64,000 bases of DNA from Paragyromitra xinjiangensis (lineage: Eukaryota; Ascomycota; Pezizomycetes; Pezizales; Discinaceae): NCBI GenBank assembly GCA_038503065.1, contig JBCAMK010000016.1:1364001-1428000 (forward strand). The letters run 5' to 3'. Made by a program: the position numbers and the translations under genes. The notes below the pieces were generated by a model, which worked only from the letters and a program-made list of their open reading frames with translations, was not told the origin of the DNA and ran no database searches. Below, piece after piece: positions 25,922-36,678 of this stretch (the first letter of the stretch is position 1; every line of letters starts with the position of its first letter).

Positions 25922-26938
25922 ATGGTAGCAGTAAAGACCTTCGAAACTTCCTACAGCCAACGCTGCTATGTGCAGGCACTACGATTCGAAGCCGGATGGA
26001 CGTTCCAGAAGATAGCGGATAATCAGAAACTCAGTGTCGGTACGGTATGGAACATTTGTAACGGACCAGCAACACCAAAGAAAAGGAAAGGCCGACCCCT
26101 CACTCTCGATAGCCCTACCCGTCGACGGCTAGTATATACCGCGAGCCTGACTGCCGAAAATCGCCGAAAATCTTATGCCGAAATCGCGGAAATCTGCGGA
26201 GTGAAAGCCTGCGAGAAAACCCTACAAAAAGCCTTCCAGCTCGAAGGCTGCAGTCGGCAGGTATCCCACAATATAGTCCCCAGGGCTGGAGCAAAGGCAA
26301 AACGACTGCGGTTCGCTCTTGACTACCGGCATTGGACAAAAGAGGACTGGCGCCGGATCATCTGGGCAGACAAGTGTTATTTCCGCCTCGGAGAGCCTGG
26401 TCAAAATATATGTGATACGGGTAGGCTTGGAGACGATTGTTTCGGGGAGCATAGGGAGAGCTCAGTGATGGTCTGGGGGGGCAGCCTCTACGGAAAAAAG
26501 ACATCACTTGTTCTTTGGGACAAGGATAATCGTGCTCTCACGGCGGAAACTTATATCAACCATGTGCTGCAACCGATCCTTTGGCCTTTCTGGCACTGGG
26601 AGAGCCAGGCACAGGGAGTGTCAGTTTGGGTTATAGATGACGAAGCTTCTACTCATACGGCAAAGCTCATCCGAAGTTACCGAGATTTCTACAGAATGCC
26701 CTCATTCATATTACCTCCATCCTGTCTTGACCTTAATCCCATGGCAAATCTCTGGAATCTTATAAAAGGCAGACTAAACCAGAGATCGCCGAGGCCTGAA
26801 AGGGTGGAGGAAATGCGAGAAGCAATTAAGGAGGAATGGGATAAAATTGGTCCAAGTGAAATTCTAGAATTTGTAGATAACATACCAGAACGCCTCGAGG
26901 CCATTATTGCCGCTGGCGGGGGACATACCCAATCTTAG
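25922..26938 (+). CDS. Tc1/mariner-type transposase with substituted catalytic residue
   Basis: A DDE-superfamily transposase of 338 residues in a single exon. Order: an N-terminal helix-turn-helix of the Tc1 paired-like kind (about 14-48), a KGRPL linker resembling the GRPR motif (55-60), then the catalytic core. The first Asp is in IIWADKCYF (D150) and the second in VIDDEASTHTA (D240). The third position, 34 residues further on in DLNPMANLW, is Ala275, where active Tc1 relatives carry Glu (PIENLW). The spacing is exactly DD34E. The codon is GCA at 26744-26746, one base away from a Glu codon. The frame is otherwise uninterrupted. No terminal inverted repeats were visible around it. It may be a recently inactivated element or a domesticated DNA-binding protein. 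Confidence 0.9.
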   Translation: MVAVKTFETSYSQRCYVQALRFEAGWTFQKIADNQKLSVGTVWNICNGPATPKKRKGRPLTLDSPTRRRLVYTASLTAENRRKSYAEIAEICGVKACEKTLQKAFQLEGCSRQVSHNIVPRAGAKAKRLRFALDYRHWTKEDWRRIIWADKCYFRLGEPGQNICDTGRLGDDCFGEHRESSVMVWGGSLYGKKTSLVLWDKDNRALTAETYINHVLQPILWPFWHWESQAQGVSVWVIDDEASTHTAKLIRSYRDFYRMPSFILPPSCLDLNPMANLWNLIKGRLNQRSPRPERVEEMREAIKEEWDKIGPSEILEFVDNIPERLEAIIAAGGGHTQS

Positions 26939-27642
26939 CATTCTTTTATCTTTCTCTTTTTTTTCTCTTTTCTTTTCGATTTTCTCTTAGTGTAGTATTA
27001 TAGCTTAGGCTGTTTTCCAATACACTTTCAGCTACCGGGCCGATCTAATATCCCTCATATATATTTTCAAGTCCGTCTTGTGCTTGCGACTCATACCGCT
27101 AAGGTAGTATAATATACCAATTTTATTCACCTGTTAGATAATCCACCTAACCCAAATGATTCCACACAAAATGGGAAACAGTACATCCTGCCAGCACGAA
27201 AAATCCCCTGATCCCCGTAATCCAGCTATTTTATAGTCATAACTACCGGAAATCACAATAGAAAATAGCCCACAACTGGATGATCGGATATATAAGAGCT
27301 TTTTCCTCGGCCCTTCGATCGCCATAAGATAAAAAATCCACAGATAGTGTTTCTCGTCCCTTTGGGGGAGTCCCAGAAAACTACCAACGCCAGTTCAATT
27401 AGAATTGGGAGTAATGATCTAATCCTCCAGTCCGGTTCAAAAACATCATGGCTGGGGCACGATCTCCCCAAAACCTAGTCCGATCAATATTCTAGTAGGA
27501 CTGCTAACAGAAACTCAATCCAGACCTACACATATCCTCTTGACCTCCGTGGTCGCTAGACTTCAAATACAACTTTATTCTTGGCCATATGGTTTAGATC
27601 CACTACTCCCACCTTGCCACATCCCCAAACCATAGCATCATT
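26939..27642. other. Intergenic region upstream of the ABC transporter
   Basis: It starts with a T/C-rich tract just after the transposase stop. The remainder is AT-rich and must contain the ABC gene promoter, since the next start is at 27643. No specific regulatory site is recognised. Confidence 0.5.
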
Positions 27643-30600
27643 ATGCCAATTTCTACACCCCCTCGTCCCCATAATGGGTCGGATCGATATGATTCCTCCT
27701 CAATGGTCGAGTTAGGCGAGATGAGACCAATACACGACTCTGCAGCCCATGGTTTCCGTGCCAGAATTAAGGCCAAACGAGAACAGATAGCGCGAGAGGC
27801 TAAAGAGAGGAGAGCTGGTGATGGACAAGGTGGCGGAATGAGAAATTATTTTGTAGGTGTTTTGGCATCCCCCGTGACACCCTTCCGCACATCACACTTC
27901 CCTTCCTTCGAAACATAAATTCAAGTCATATGTTGAGTATACTAAAGTTTTAGCAGAGAATCCTAAAGTATGGGACCAAATGGGACATTTCCCTGATGAT
28001 TGTCGGAGCTATTACGGGATTGGTGACAGGAGTCGCGTTGTATGTGAATAACCTCAACTTTTGCTTGTGATATCGGCCAGTAATAACTTTTGGTGTGAAA
28101 ACTGACCCAAAAAAAAATTCTTAGCCCGGTCATGACAATTATCCTGGGAGGTCTCGTGAACCAGTTTGGTAAATTTTTCGAGCCGGGCTCAAAAACCACA
28201 CCCGAAGAGCTGCGAGAGGGAATAAATGGACTTTGGTATATGCTCATCCATTCCCATCTACAAATCTTGGTGAATATATATATTATTAACATTAAACCCC
28301 TAGCAAGCAATTTCTTTATATATTTATTGCAAAGTGGATTCTAGGATACATTTCCATGGTAGGTTGTCCAGCGATGATCTCCTGGTGTTTATATTAACAT
28401 GTTCCCTAGATCTGCTGGCGTCTTTCTTCAACCCGCATCTCGGCTGCGATCCGCCTCGAATACCTCACCTGTATCTTTAGGCAGGATCTAACTTATTTTG
28501 ATACCTTTGCCTTATCTCCTAAGTCAATCTTAGGCGATGCAGAAAACCAACACAGCACCGATCACACAAATCCATCAGTCCATAAACCGGGGAATCCCGG
28601 ATCGGTGGCTATTGCTATCACAACTGTCTCCAGTATTGTCCAGCAAGGAATTGGGGAGAGGCTAGGCGGAATTTTCCAATCAACTTCAATGCTGGTTGCT
28701 GGTATTACGATAGCTGTCCGCGCGAATGGAAAATTAGCTCTTGTCATCTCTTCCGTTGTACCTATCGCTGTCATCTTATACGGACTCTTGATACCATTCG
28801 ATGTGAAAATCGAAAAAAGGATTATTATGGCCCAGGCGAAGGCAGCTGATTTGGCGGAAGAAATTCTTGGGACGATTAGAACCGTGAAAAGTTTCAACGC
28901 CGAGAAGCCCCAAGCAATGAAATATGATACTCTTTTAAATAGAGCAAAAGAACAAGGCCTCAGGAAAGCTCCATTAGTGGGGCTTCAGCAGCTCACTGGA
29001 GTTTTCATACATCTCTGTGCTTATGCGATTTGCTTCCGATACGGTGCCAAACTTTTCGAATATGGCGATATCAAAGAGGCGGGGACTATTATAACGTGAG
29101 TTTTATCTTCTCTTCAGTGTTTAGTGACCATCTAACTTTCTTCACCTTGGCATAGTGTCTTCTTCGCTGTAATCTTCGGTATTGGTGGTCTCGTTGGCCT
29201 CACAATTCCTATCCAGTCGATGAGTAAAGCTTCCTCAGCTTCATCCATCATTTTCCAGGTCATCGATAGAAAGCCTCTCGTGGATGCTCTATCTAAAAAA
29301 GGTCGTGAACCCCATATGTTCCCAGAGGGTGATATCGAAATGCGCAATATCAGATTTTCCTACCCAGGGGGAGGAGACAGGGAAAAATCCGTCGTGCTGG
29401 GTGGAATCCAACGCTCGCCCTTTGCCGACCCCCAATCACCAACCTCTCACGATAATAGCGAGGATGAGCTTAGTGAATACCAAGATAACGGAGGCTTTTC
29501 CTTAATACTTCCCGCAGGCAAGACTACCGCGATAGTTGGTCCTTCGGGTGCTGGTAAATCGACTATTGTGGCTCTACTTGAGCGATGGTACGAGCCCCAA
29601 GAGGGAAGTATACTGATCGGTGATGTCGATATCGGAGAGTACAATTTGAGATGGTGGAGAGGTAGGATTGGTTTCGTCATGCAGGAGCCGTTCTTGTTCA
29701 ACACTTCAATTTTCAAGAACATCGCAGACGGGCTCCAGGGTACACAGTGGGAAAATCTTCCGGAAGAGGAGCAGAGAAAGATGGTTCATAACGCTTGTAT
29801 CGATGCCAACGCCGCCGACTTTGTGGATGAGTTACCAGAAAAGTATGATTCAATCGTTGGAGAAAATGGCATCAAACTCTCTGGAGGACAAAAACAACGT
29901 ATCGCTATAGCTCGCAGTATCATTTCCAGGCCCCCGATTCTAATCCTAGATGAAGCCACTAGTGCTCTTGACCCAGTCAACGAACGGCTAGTCCAAAATG
30001 CTCTTGATAAAGTTTCAAAGGGACGAACAACAATCATGATCGCCCATCGTCTATCTACTATTAAAAATGCCGATAAAATTGTTGTCCTTGAAGAAGGAAA
30101 CATCATCGAAACCGGAAGTCACGAAGAGCTTCTAAAAAAACCAGGCAGCGTATACAGCAAGTTGGTTAGGAGTCAAACACTGTCACTCAACGGGCTTGAT
30201 GACATCCCGGAATTGGACCCTTTTGCCGATCCTGAGTTTGAACTCGATACCAAAGATTTCGAGCCACTAGAAGACAAGATCAGTGGAGAAGATTTACAAA
30301 CTTCCCTTATTCCAAAGAAAAACAAGTGGAAAAATATCGGGATTTTCAAACTTTTCTGTTTAGTTTTCTCAGAGCAGCAGAAACTCTTATGGCTTACATA
30401 CCTCGGTGGTCTGATTGGCGCTATTGGAGCTGGTGATTTCCTCTCTCGCATAAACCCTGTTTCCAAAGCCCCCATACTAATGTTTCTGAAGGTGGTGTGG
30501 CACCAATACAGGCTGTGCTTTATGCCAGCTTTATGCAAAACTTCCAAATCATAGATGAAACGGAAAAATTCGTTGCCCGCGCGAGCTTTTGGGCCCTGAT

Positions 30601-32620
30601 GTTCTTCATTCTTGCTCTTGGCGGTGGACTTGTAACTCTCTTGATGGGTTGGATGTTCACTAGAAGCTCTCACGTAAGACCATCGCCCACATTTTATCCC
30701 GCTGGTTTTCGTATCTCTAAAGACTTCTAGATAACGGGTGCACACTACCGTTCAGAATATTTCCGAAACGTTCTCAGCCAAGAAATTTCTTACTTTGATA
30801 AAGCGGAGAACTCCCCAGGTGACCTTACTTCTAGGTTAAGCACATACCCGATGGCAATCCAAGAACTCATAGGGGCACCAGCAGGCATGATTATTAGTGC
30901 CGCGGTCACTTTAACCGCTTCTTGTTCTCTTGCTTTGGCTATATGCTGGAATCTCTCCCTTGTTGTGATCGCTGCTGCAGTGCCTATAAACTTCTTTGCC
31001 GGGTTCGTCAAGGTCAAAATTGAGAAGAGATTCGTTCACGACAGCCTTGAGGTATTTGAAGAGAGCTCACAATTTTCGACCGAAGCAGTCGGCGCCTACC
31101 GAACTGTCTCATCTTTAGTGCTGGAGAAACCGATCAGGAACAGATACAAACAACTGTTGCGGAAACATGTTGACCGACAATTCCGAAGGATTGCATGGTC
31201 ATCGATTCTATACTCGGGTGTAGATTCTTTAGGAATTTTAACCTCTGCATTTACTTGGTGGTATGGTGGACGGTTGATGTCACTGCGGGAAATTAATATT
31301 TTCCAGTTTTACCTGGTATACATAATCGTTCTGCAGGGCGCCGAGGCGTCCGGACATCTAGTGGGTGTCGCTCATAGCATTGCATTTGCCACAATCTCTG
31401 CCAATCGGATGTTCGAAACCAGAACCCTAGAACGGACTCCACCGGGGAAAGATATGAACCCGAACGACACCGGAGGGTGTGAGATCGAGTTCAAGAATGT
31501 AAATTTCACATACCCAACCCGTAACCTTCGAGTCCTTCGCGATCTTAACCTAAAAATCGAAAAAGGGCAATTTGCTGCTTTTGTTGGAACTTCCGGATGC
31601 GGAAAAACAACAACTATCAGCCTTATGGAACGGTAAATTTCCTATAACTATAGAATTAAACTCAAGTTTCGTGTTTTCTAACATATACCCCACGGTGCCC
31701 CAGATTCTACAATCTCGAGGAGGGCAAGATTCTTATTGATGGACAAAACTTAGCTTCTCTCAACCTTGAGAGTTACCGCGATGTTGTCTCGCTCGTCTCC
31801 CAAGAACCAACACTCTACCAAGGTAAGTAAACCCTGATGTATTTAAACCTGTTATTCGTGGTACTAATAAAGTCATTCGCATTGCTCAGGAACTATCCGA
31901 GAAAACATTACCTTTGGCGTCTCCGGCAATGCAACAGACGCAGAGATCATCCAAGCTTCTAAGGACGCTTATCTTGATGAGTTTATTATGACGCTCCCAG
32001 ACGGTAAGCAGTTCCTATACATTAAGTAACTTCTAACGCTTTCTGACTAGCCATACAGGTTATGACACAATCTGCGGCAGCAAAGGAATAGGACTTTCAG
32101 GAGGTCAAAAGCAGAGACTTGCTATCGCGCGAGCACTAATTCGCAAGCCTCGGATATTGTTGCTTGATGAAGCAACAGCCAGTCTAGATTCTGAATCTGA
32201 GAAGGTACTTGCTTTACCCCACAAGCTAAACCCCACAACTAAATTCTAAATACTGACATAATACAAAACTTTAGGTCGTGCAAAACGCTTTAGAAAATGC
32301 CGCTGAAGGACGGAAAATGACTATGATTGCTGTAGCCCATGTTCGTATTCAGCCCCCCAAAAAAGCCTCTTCACATAATCTTTGCGAACTCAGTTAATTT
32401 TTGTATCATTTCCATAGAGACTCTCAACAATCCAAAATGCAGATGTTATTTTCGTTTTCGATTGCGGGGGGATAGTTGAGAAGGGAAATCACGAGACCCT
32501 CATCCGGAGGAAAGGAATATATTTCCAGATGGTACGTAATGACTTGGTTTCCTTGCTATTGGTTAGAGCTTTAGTAACGGAGAAATTAAACAGTGCGAAG
32601 CGCAAGCCCTTGGCCGCTAA
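27643..32620 (+). CDS. ABCB multidrug exporter (full P-glycoprotein type)
   Basis: A full ABC exporter with layout TMD1-NBD1-TMD2-NBD2, 1364 residues from 14 exons. It uses ATP to export lipophilic compounds or peptides; the substrate cannot be told from sequence. Introns: 27853-27953, 28040-28124, 28236-28303, 28359-28409, 29096-29155, 30433-30491, 30674-30730, 31633-31703, 31823-31889, 32004-32058, 32205-32274, 32341-32417 and 32532-32593. Every junction keeps frame and restores conserved residues. NBD1: Walker [10 protein letters not shown] (K517), LSGGQ at 624, Walker [12 protein letters not shown] (D648) and AHRLST. NBD2: Walker [10 protein letters not shown] (K1161), LSGGQ at 1260, Walker [12 protein letters not shown] (D1284) and AHRLST. 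The last exon is only 9 codons (CEAQALGR then stop), as in relatives. Intron 12 has an unusual GTTCGT donor. Both ATP sites look competent. The MFS gene follows in the same direction. Confidence 0.95.
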
Positions 32621-33730
32621 TGTTGGTGGATTCGTAATTAATTTGGAAGGAGGAGTTACGAGGGGTTTAGTTATTAGCGGAGATCTAGCTATCTCGCGAC
32701 AAGTATTAGTGATTGACAACAATTTTTACTATTTATTACATCCATGGTTCAAGAAATTTTCCGGTAAACACCTCACGGTTGAGTCCTCTAACAACGCCGA
32801 CATCGCCGAACTCTTTATGTGGATACGGCACCCAATGGGGCAATAACCCCGGACTACTTTGACAGGTTGCAGCAACTAGCCAAATTCAACAGAATTTTTT
32901 TCTAGATTGCACGTAGGAATGCCTAAGGATCACAGGATGTTCATGCCCCAAAAAGGCAAAAGGCCAACACTCCGTAGGGCATGAAAGAACTGGAGGTTCA
33001 AGTCCTGGCTAGCTTGACCAGTCAGAAATCTGCATCTACTCCCATTAAGTTCTATTTGCTTTTCAAAACAACTGGGATGTGAATATCCACCCGGTTCTTT
33101 CAAGTACCTACGGTGTGTGCTTACCTACATGTATGTGCGACCGTTCACTAGTCCGTAGGTAGTACCACAGTCTACTGTAAGTACGGTAGCGCATAGTAAT
33201 CATCCAGCCCGCTTATCAAATCCCCTTCCTGACCTTTTCGGTTACCGGAAAGGTCTTCAATTGCGAAGAAATTTGACTGCGATGATTACTATGCAGGACG
33301 AATCTGTGAATATACAAACCTCGAATACAGACCTTGAATTTTCAGCTGCAGTATCGTCGTCACGAGCAAAAGAAATTTTCAGCTGGAACATACCTATCTG
33401 TCTCAGCGCTATGACCTCATCTGCCGCCTCTTATGCTGGATCGCCACCGCCCGCTCCCAAGCTCACCCTTATAAAAACCGATTGGTACTCGGGGAAATGG
33501 TAAGCGGCAATGCGCCATTTCCCCGCAACCGCTAAGTTCTCCGCACTACACATTCGGCAAGTGGCCATCTCCACCAGTAAGCATATTGTCAAGGGCCCGA
33601 AACATCAACGCGTACGCCTCTCAAATTAAAGCCCACTTCTTTCTTTCTTTAACCCCCCCACGCCCTCCGGTCGGTGGGCTTCTCCTGGCAACCAACATTT
33701 GCTTTAGGAAAATTCGAAAAACCACCCAAC
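32621..33730. other. Intergenic region between ABC and MFS genes
   Basis: About 1.1 kb with no supportable gene. A pyrimidine-rich tract at roughly 33640-33670 lies just upstream of the MFS start and is probably part of its promoter. A T-arm-like sequence near 32995 does not form a tRNA. Confidence 0.55.
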
Positions 33731-35553
33731 ATGAGCGACAAAGGCTTAGAAGTTATGGACGAGGACACTGCACAGTGGGCCTCACAATTAGCAAATTACG
33801 TCCCTGATACGGAAGAAGAGAAGAGACTCGTACGGAAAATTGACCTATACCTGATGCCAATATTATGGATAATGTATATCCTCAACTATATTGGTACATA
33901 CTCACAACCCCCAGAGATATCTGAGTTGGTTTGATAAGTACTTGCTAAAAACGCAAATTTCATAGATCGAACAAATATCGGGAATGCAAAAATTGCTGGT
34001 ATGGATAAAGACTTGGGTCTCGATGACTCCATGTATGCATGGGTTCTGAGGTTAGTATTTACCTCCCCTCACTAAAGTGAAAAGCGTTGATCTAATTGGA
34101 AACGAGGAAAAAGTGTCTTTTTCTTTGGATATCTTCTTTGTGAGGTCCCGTCAAACATGATTCTTTCGAGGTCACAGCCATCAATATTCCTCCCATCTAT
34201 CATGCTGTTATGGGGGTAAGCGACCTCCTCACCAATTCTGAAACATACCAGTTCTGTCGTTAATATTCTTTTATTTCTAAAGGGCATTGTCTGCAGTAAT
34301 GGCAGTAAGCAAGAGCTTTGGTGCTCTGATGGGATTTCGATTCATCCTTGGGTTCGTAATTAGATACCAGAAATCTTGACTTTCTTTTGTCATTTCTGAC
34401 ACATTACCAGTTGTATTGAGTCGGGATTCTTCCCTGGTGTTTTATATCTTCTCAGTTGTTGGTACAAAAAGGCCGAACTGGGGAAGCGCTTTGCGATATT
34501 CTACTCCGCGGCCATCCTCAGCGGTGCGTTTGGTGGAGTATTTGCCGGAGCTATCATAGGGCACTTAGATGATGCCCGTGGCATCCATGGTTGGCGATGG
34601 TATTCGCAGTCCTAATTCGCAATAACTGGCTCCAAGAACTAACCCCCGTGTTCCCATAGGCTATTTATCATCGAAGGAGCAGCCACTGTTTTCACCTCAA
34701 TCATAGCATACTTCGTATTGCTTGATTTCCCTTCCACCACGAAGCAATTCACCGAAGCTGAAAGAAACCTGGCTATTTTAAGACTGTTACATGATGGTAG
34801 TGAGTCTGGAGGATCCCAGCAACGTATGACGCACTGGGAAGCGCTCAAGTCTGCCCTTGTAGATTGGAGGACATGGGCTTTCACGATCTTGTTCGTGATG
34901 GATGTGGGAAGCGGAACCATATCATATTTCATCCCAACTCTCACGAAATCATTGGGTTATGATACGGTTACAGCGCAGTATATGACAGTTCCGTAAGTAA
35001 ACCCTTTAGCTCATCGGCCCAAACAGCCTAATAACTTAATTTCACTAGAATATATGCCATCGCCGCATTTTTCTGTAACATAATGGCATACTCTGCTGAT
35101 CGTTTCTCGGAGAGACGATTCCACGTCACTGGCGCATTACTTGTCGGGTTTATATCCTGCGTTCTAGCCGCAACCATTCCCTCTACTACCGTTAGATACA
35201 TCATGATCTGCTTTACCGCTTCTGGGATATGGTCTGCACTTCCTCTAATCTTGACATGGACCTCAAATGTTATCGACCTCCCGGCAGAGAAGAGAGCGAT
35301 TGTGTTAGCCATTGTAAACGCGTGCGGGAATTTCTCATCTGTTTATGGTTCAAGAATTTGGCCCTCGTGGAATGCGCCAGGTTACACAATTGGCTTTGCA
35401 GTTACAGCAAGCTTCTTGGGCTTTGGCACGCTCGTAGCGTTTCTTTTGCCCATCGGGTTCAGACTCTTCCCACATAAAATGACGGAAGCGGAGAGGAAGG
35501 TAGTGGTACGAATAGAGCCTGATCAAGAAGAAGATAGAATCTCGACAGTCTGA
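33731..35553 (+). CDS. MFS transporter, anion:cation symporter (Dal5-like) family
   Basis: A plasma-membrane permease of the fungal allantoate/nicotinate/vitamin permease family. Seven exons give 481 residues; introns are 33894-33965, 34051-34113, 34216-34282, 34352-34410, 34600-34659 and 34993-35048. Family hallmarks: the N-terminal RKIDLYLMPILW segment, NYIDRTNIGNAKIAG after the first helix, FGYLLCEVPSN, SGFFPGVLYLLSCWY, and the loop ERNLAILRL before the second half. Twelve hydrophobic segments can be placed. The start at 33731 is the first ATG of the open exon. Intron 4 uses a GTTCGT donor. The substrate is unknown; a small organic anion or vitamin is the usual cargo of the family. Confidence 0.93.
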
Positions 35554-36525
35554 TCGAGCTAGATGATAGAACGAAAGATAACGTATGCAATGTAGCCCAA
35601 AAATCAAATAATAACAATTTATACCTGGATTAACGAGGGATTTCGATGCGTACCCCAAACAACACCCATTCCGAGGGTTCTCACCGGAAATATATGTACC
35701 TCGTTATTACTGATTTCTCAGACTATCGGTTCCTCTTTCTTCACTCCCACTAGGTGTCACCCCCGGCAGTGATGTTCCGGGTCGCAATAGCCCGTTCACC
35801 AACACGCACGTTTCCAATAAACTCGATGCCAGATTGGTGGATGGCAGGCCTAGCTTACCTCGTAACCGGTATCCCTCATCATGCAGGAGGCCAACCCACC
35901 CCATCGTTAGAGAAGTGGATTTTCGGGGGCCTGCTGACCGTTTTATCGTCATTCCAAGATCAAGTACATGTATGCTCCCTCCCGATAATCCCAAAGTTTA
36001 CTTAATTTTTTCAGCCCTCTTCAGGCATTTCTATGACGTGGACATACGGGAATCGATGAACTCCCACGAGACCTTTTTACTATGCCTCCTTAGCTTTTGT
36101 TCGCTAACTCTACTATCTTCTACCAAAACTCCTTCGCCCGAATGATAAACGAGAAGAATATTTCCTAGATCATACCAGTTAGCATTCTCTGCTTCGTCCA
36201 TATTCATGTATGATCTCTATCCGTTCTTTACCTCTATGGACACTAGTACTTCTATAGGTGTACCCAAGACTCTCGTAGAATTTAACTACAACCATTGTTT
36301 GAGATTCCACAGCAATAGACCGTTTATGATACTATCGATGTAACATCGCGTACACTATATATTGGGTAAACCCCACCAACTCTCAAGGCCACCATATCAA
36401 ATCCACTAAATCTATAAGGCCATCAACTCCTACAACTATCTACCAGCCCCCGAAACGAATCCCAAAATCCCAAACCCGGAAAACCTCAAGCTCTTAACTC
36501 CACAACAAACCATAGTCACATCAAC
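35554..36525. other. Intergenic region
   Basis: No gene recognised. The last 150 bp are A/C-rich and free of ATG close to the Cys-rich ORF, resembling a fungal 5' leader. Confidence 0.5.
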
Positions 36526-36678
36526 ATGCCTGGATGCGCTCATACAAGTATCCTAAAGGTCGTCGGTAGGGCCAATAAATGCGATCTCTGCCCTAAGTCT
36601 GGTAGCTTTACTGTCTGGAGATGTGTCACATGCGGGTTAATCCTCTGTGCAGAATGCAAAACGATCTGGGGGTTTTGA
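36526..36678 (+). CDS. Small cysteine-rich, probably zinc-binding protein
   Basis: A 50-codon frame, MPGCAHTSILKV onward, with three CxxC pairs: CDLC (19-22), CVTC (33-36) and CAEC (41-44), plus Cys4 and His6 near the start. The CxxC pairs are spaced like zinc-ribbon or RING-like fingers and separated by SFTVWR. An A/C-rich leader without ATG precedes it. Directly after, a second frame reads on for about 45 codons as a strongly basic tail (KRSGGFDLRKEISRR..), overlapping the end of this one. The true product may be longer if a frameshift or a missed intron joins them. The family is not recognised; the call rests on the cysteine pattern only. Confidence 0.4.
   Translation: MPGCAHTSILKVVGRANKCDLCPKSGSFTVWRCVTCGLILCAECKTIWGF

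Noticed and set aside
25200..27125. Terminal inverted repeats and TA duplication for the Tc1 transposase
   Set aside because: Compared both flanks by eye and found only a short direct match (CAGCTACC); no inverted pair, so element boundaries are not annotated.
32930..33020. Possible tRNA (GGTTCAAGTCC T-arm-like sequence)
   Set aside because: The T stem has only three pairs and no D or anticodon arm of correct size forms; no tRNA in this window meets the rules by eye.
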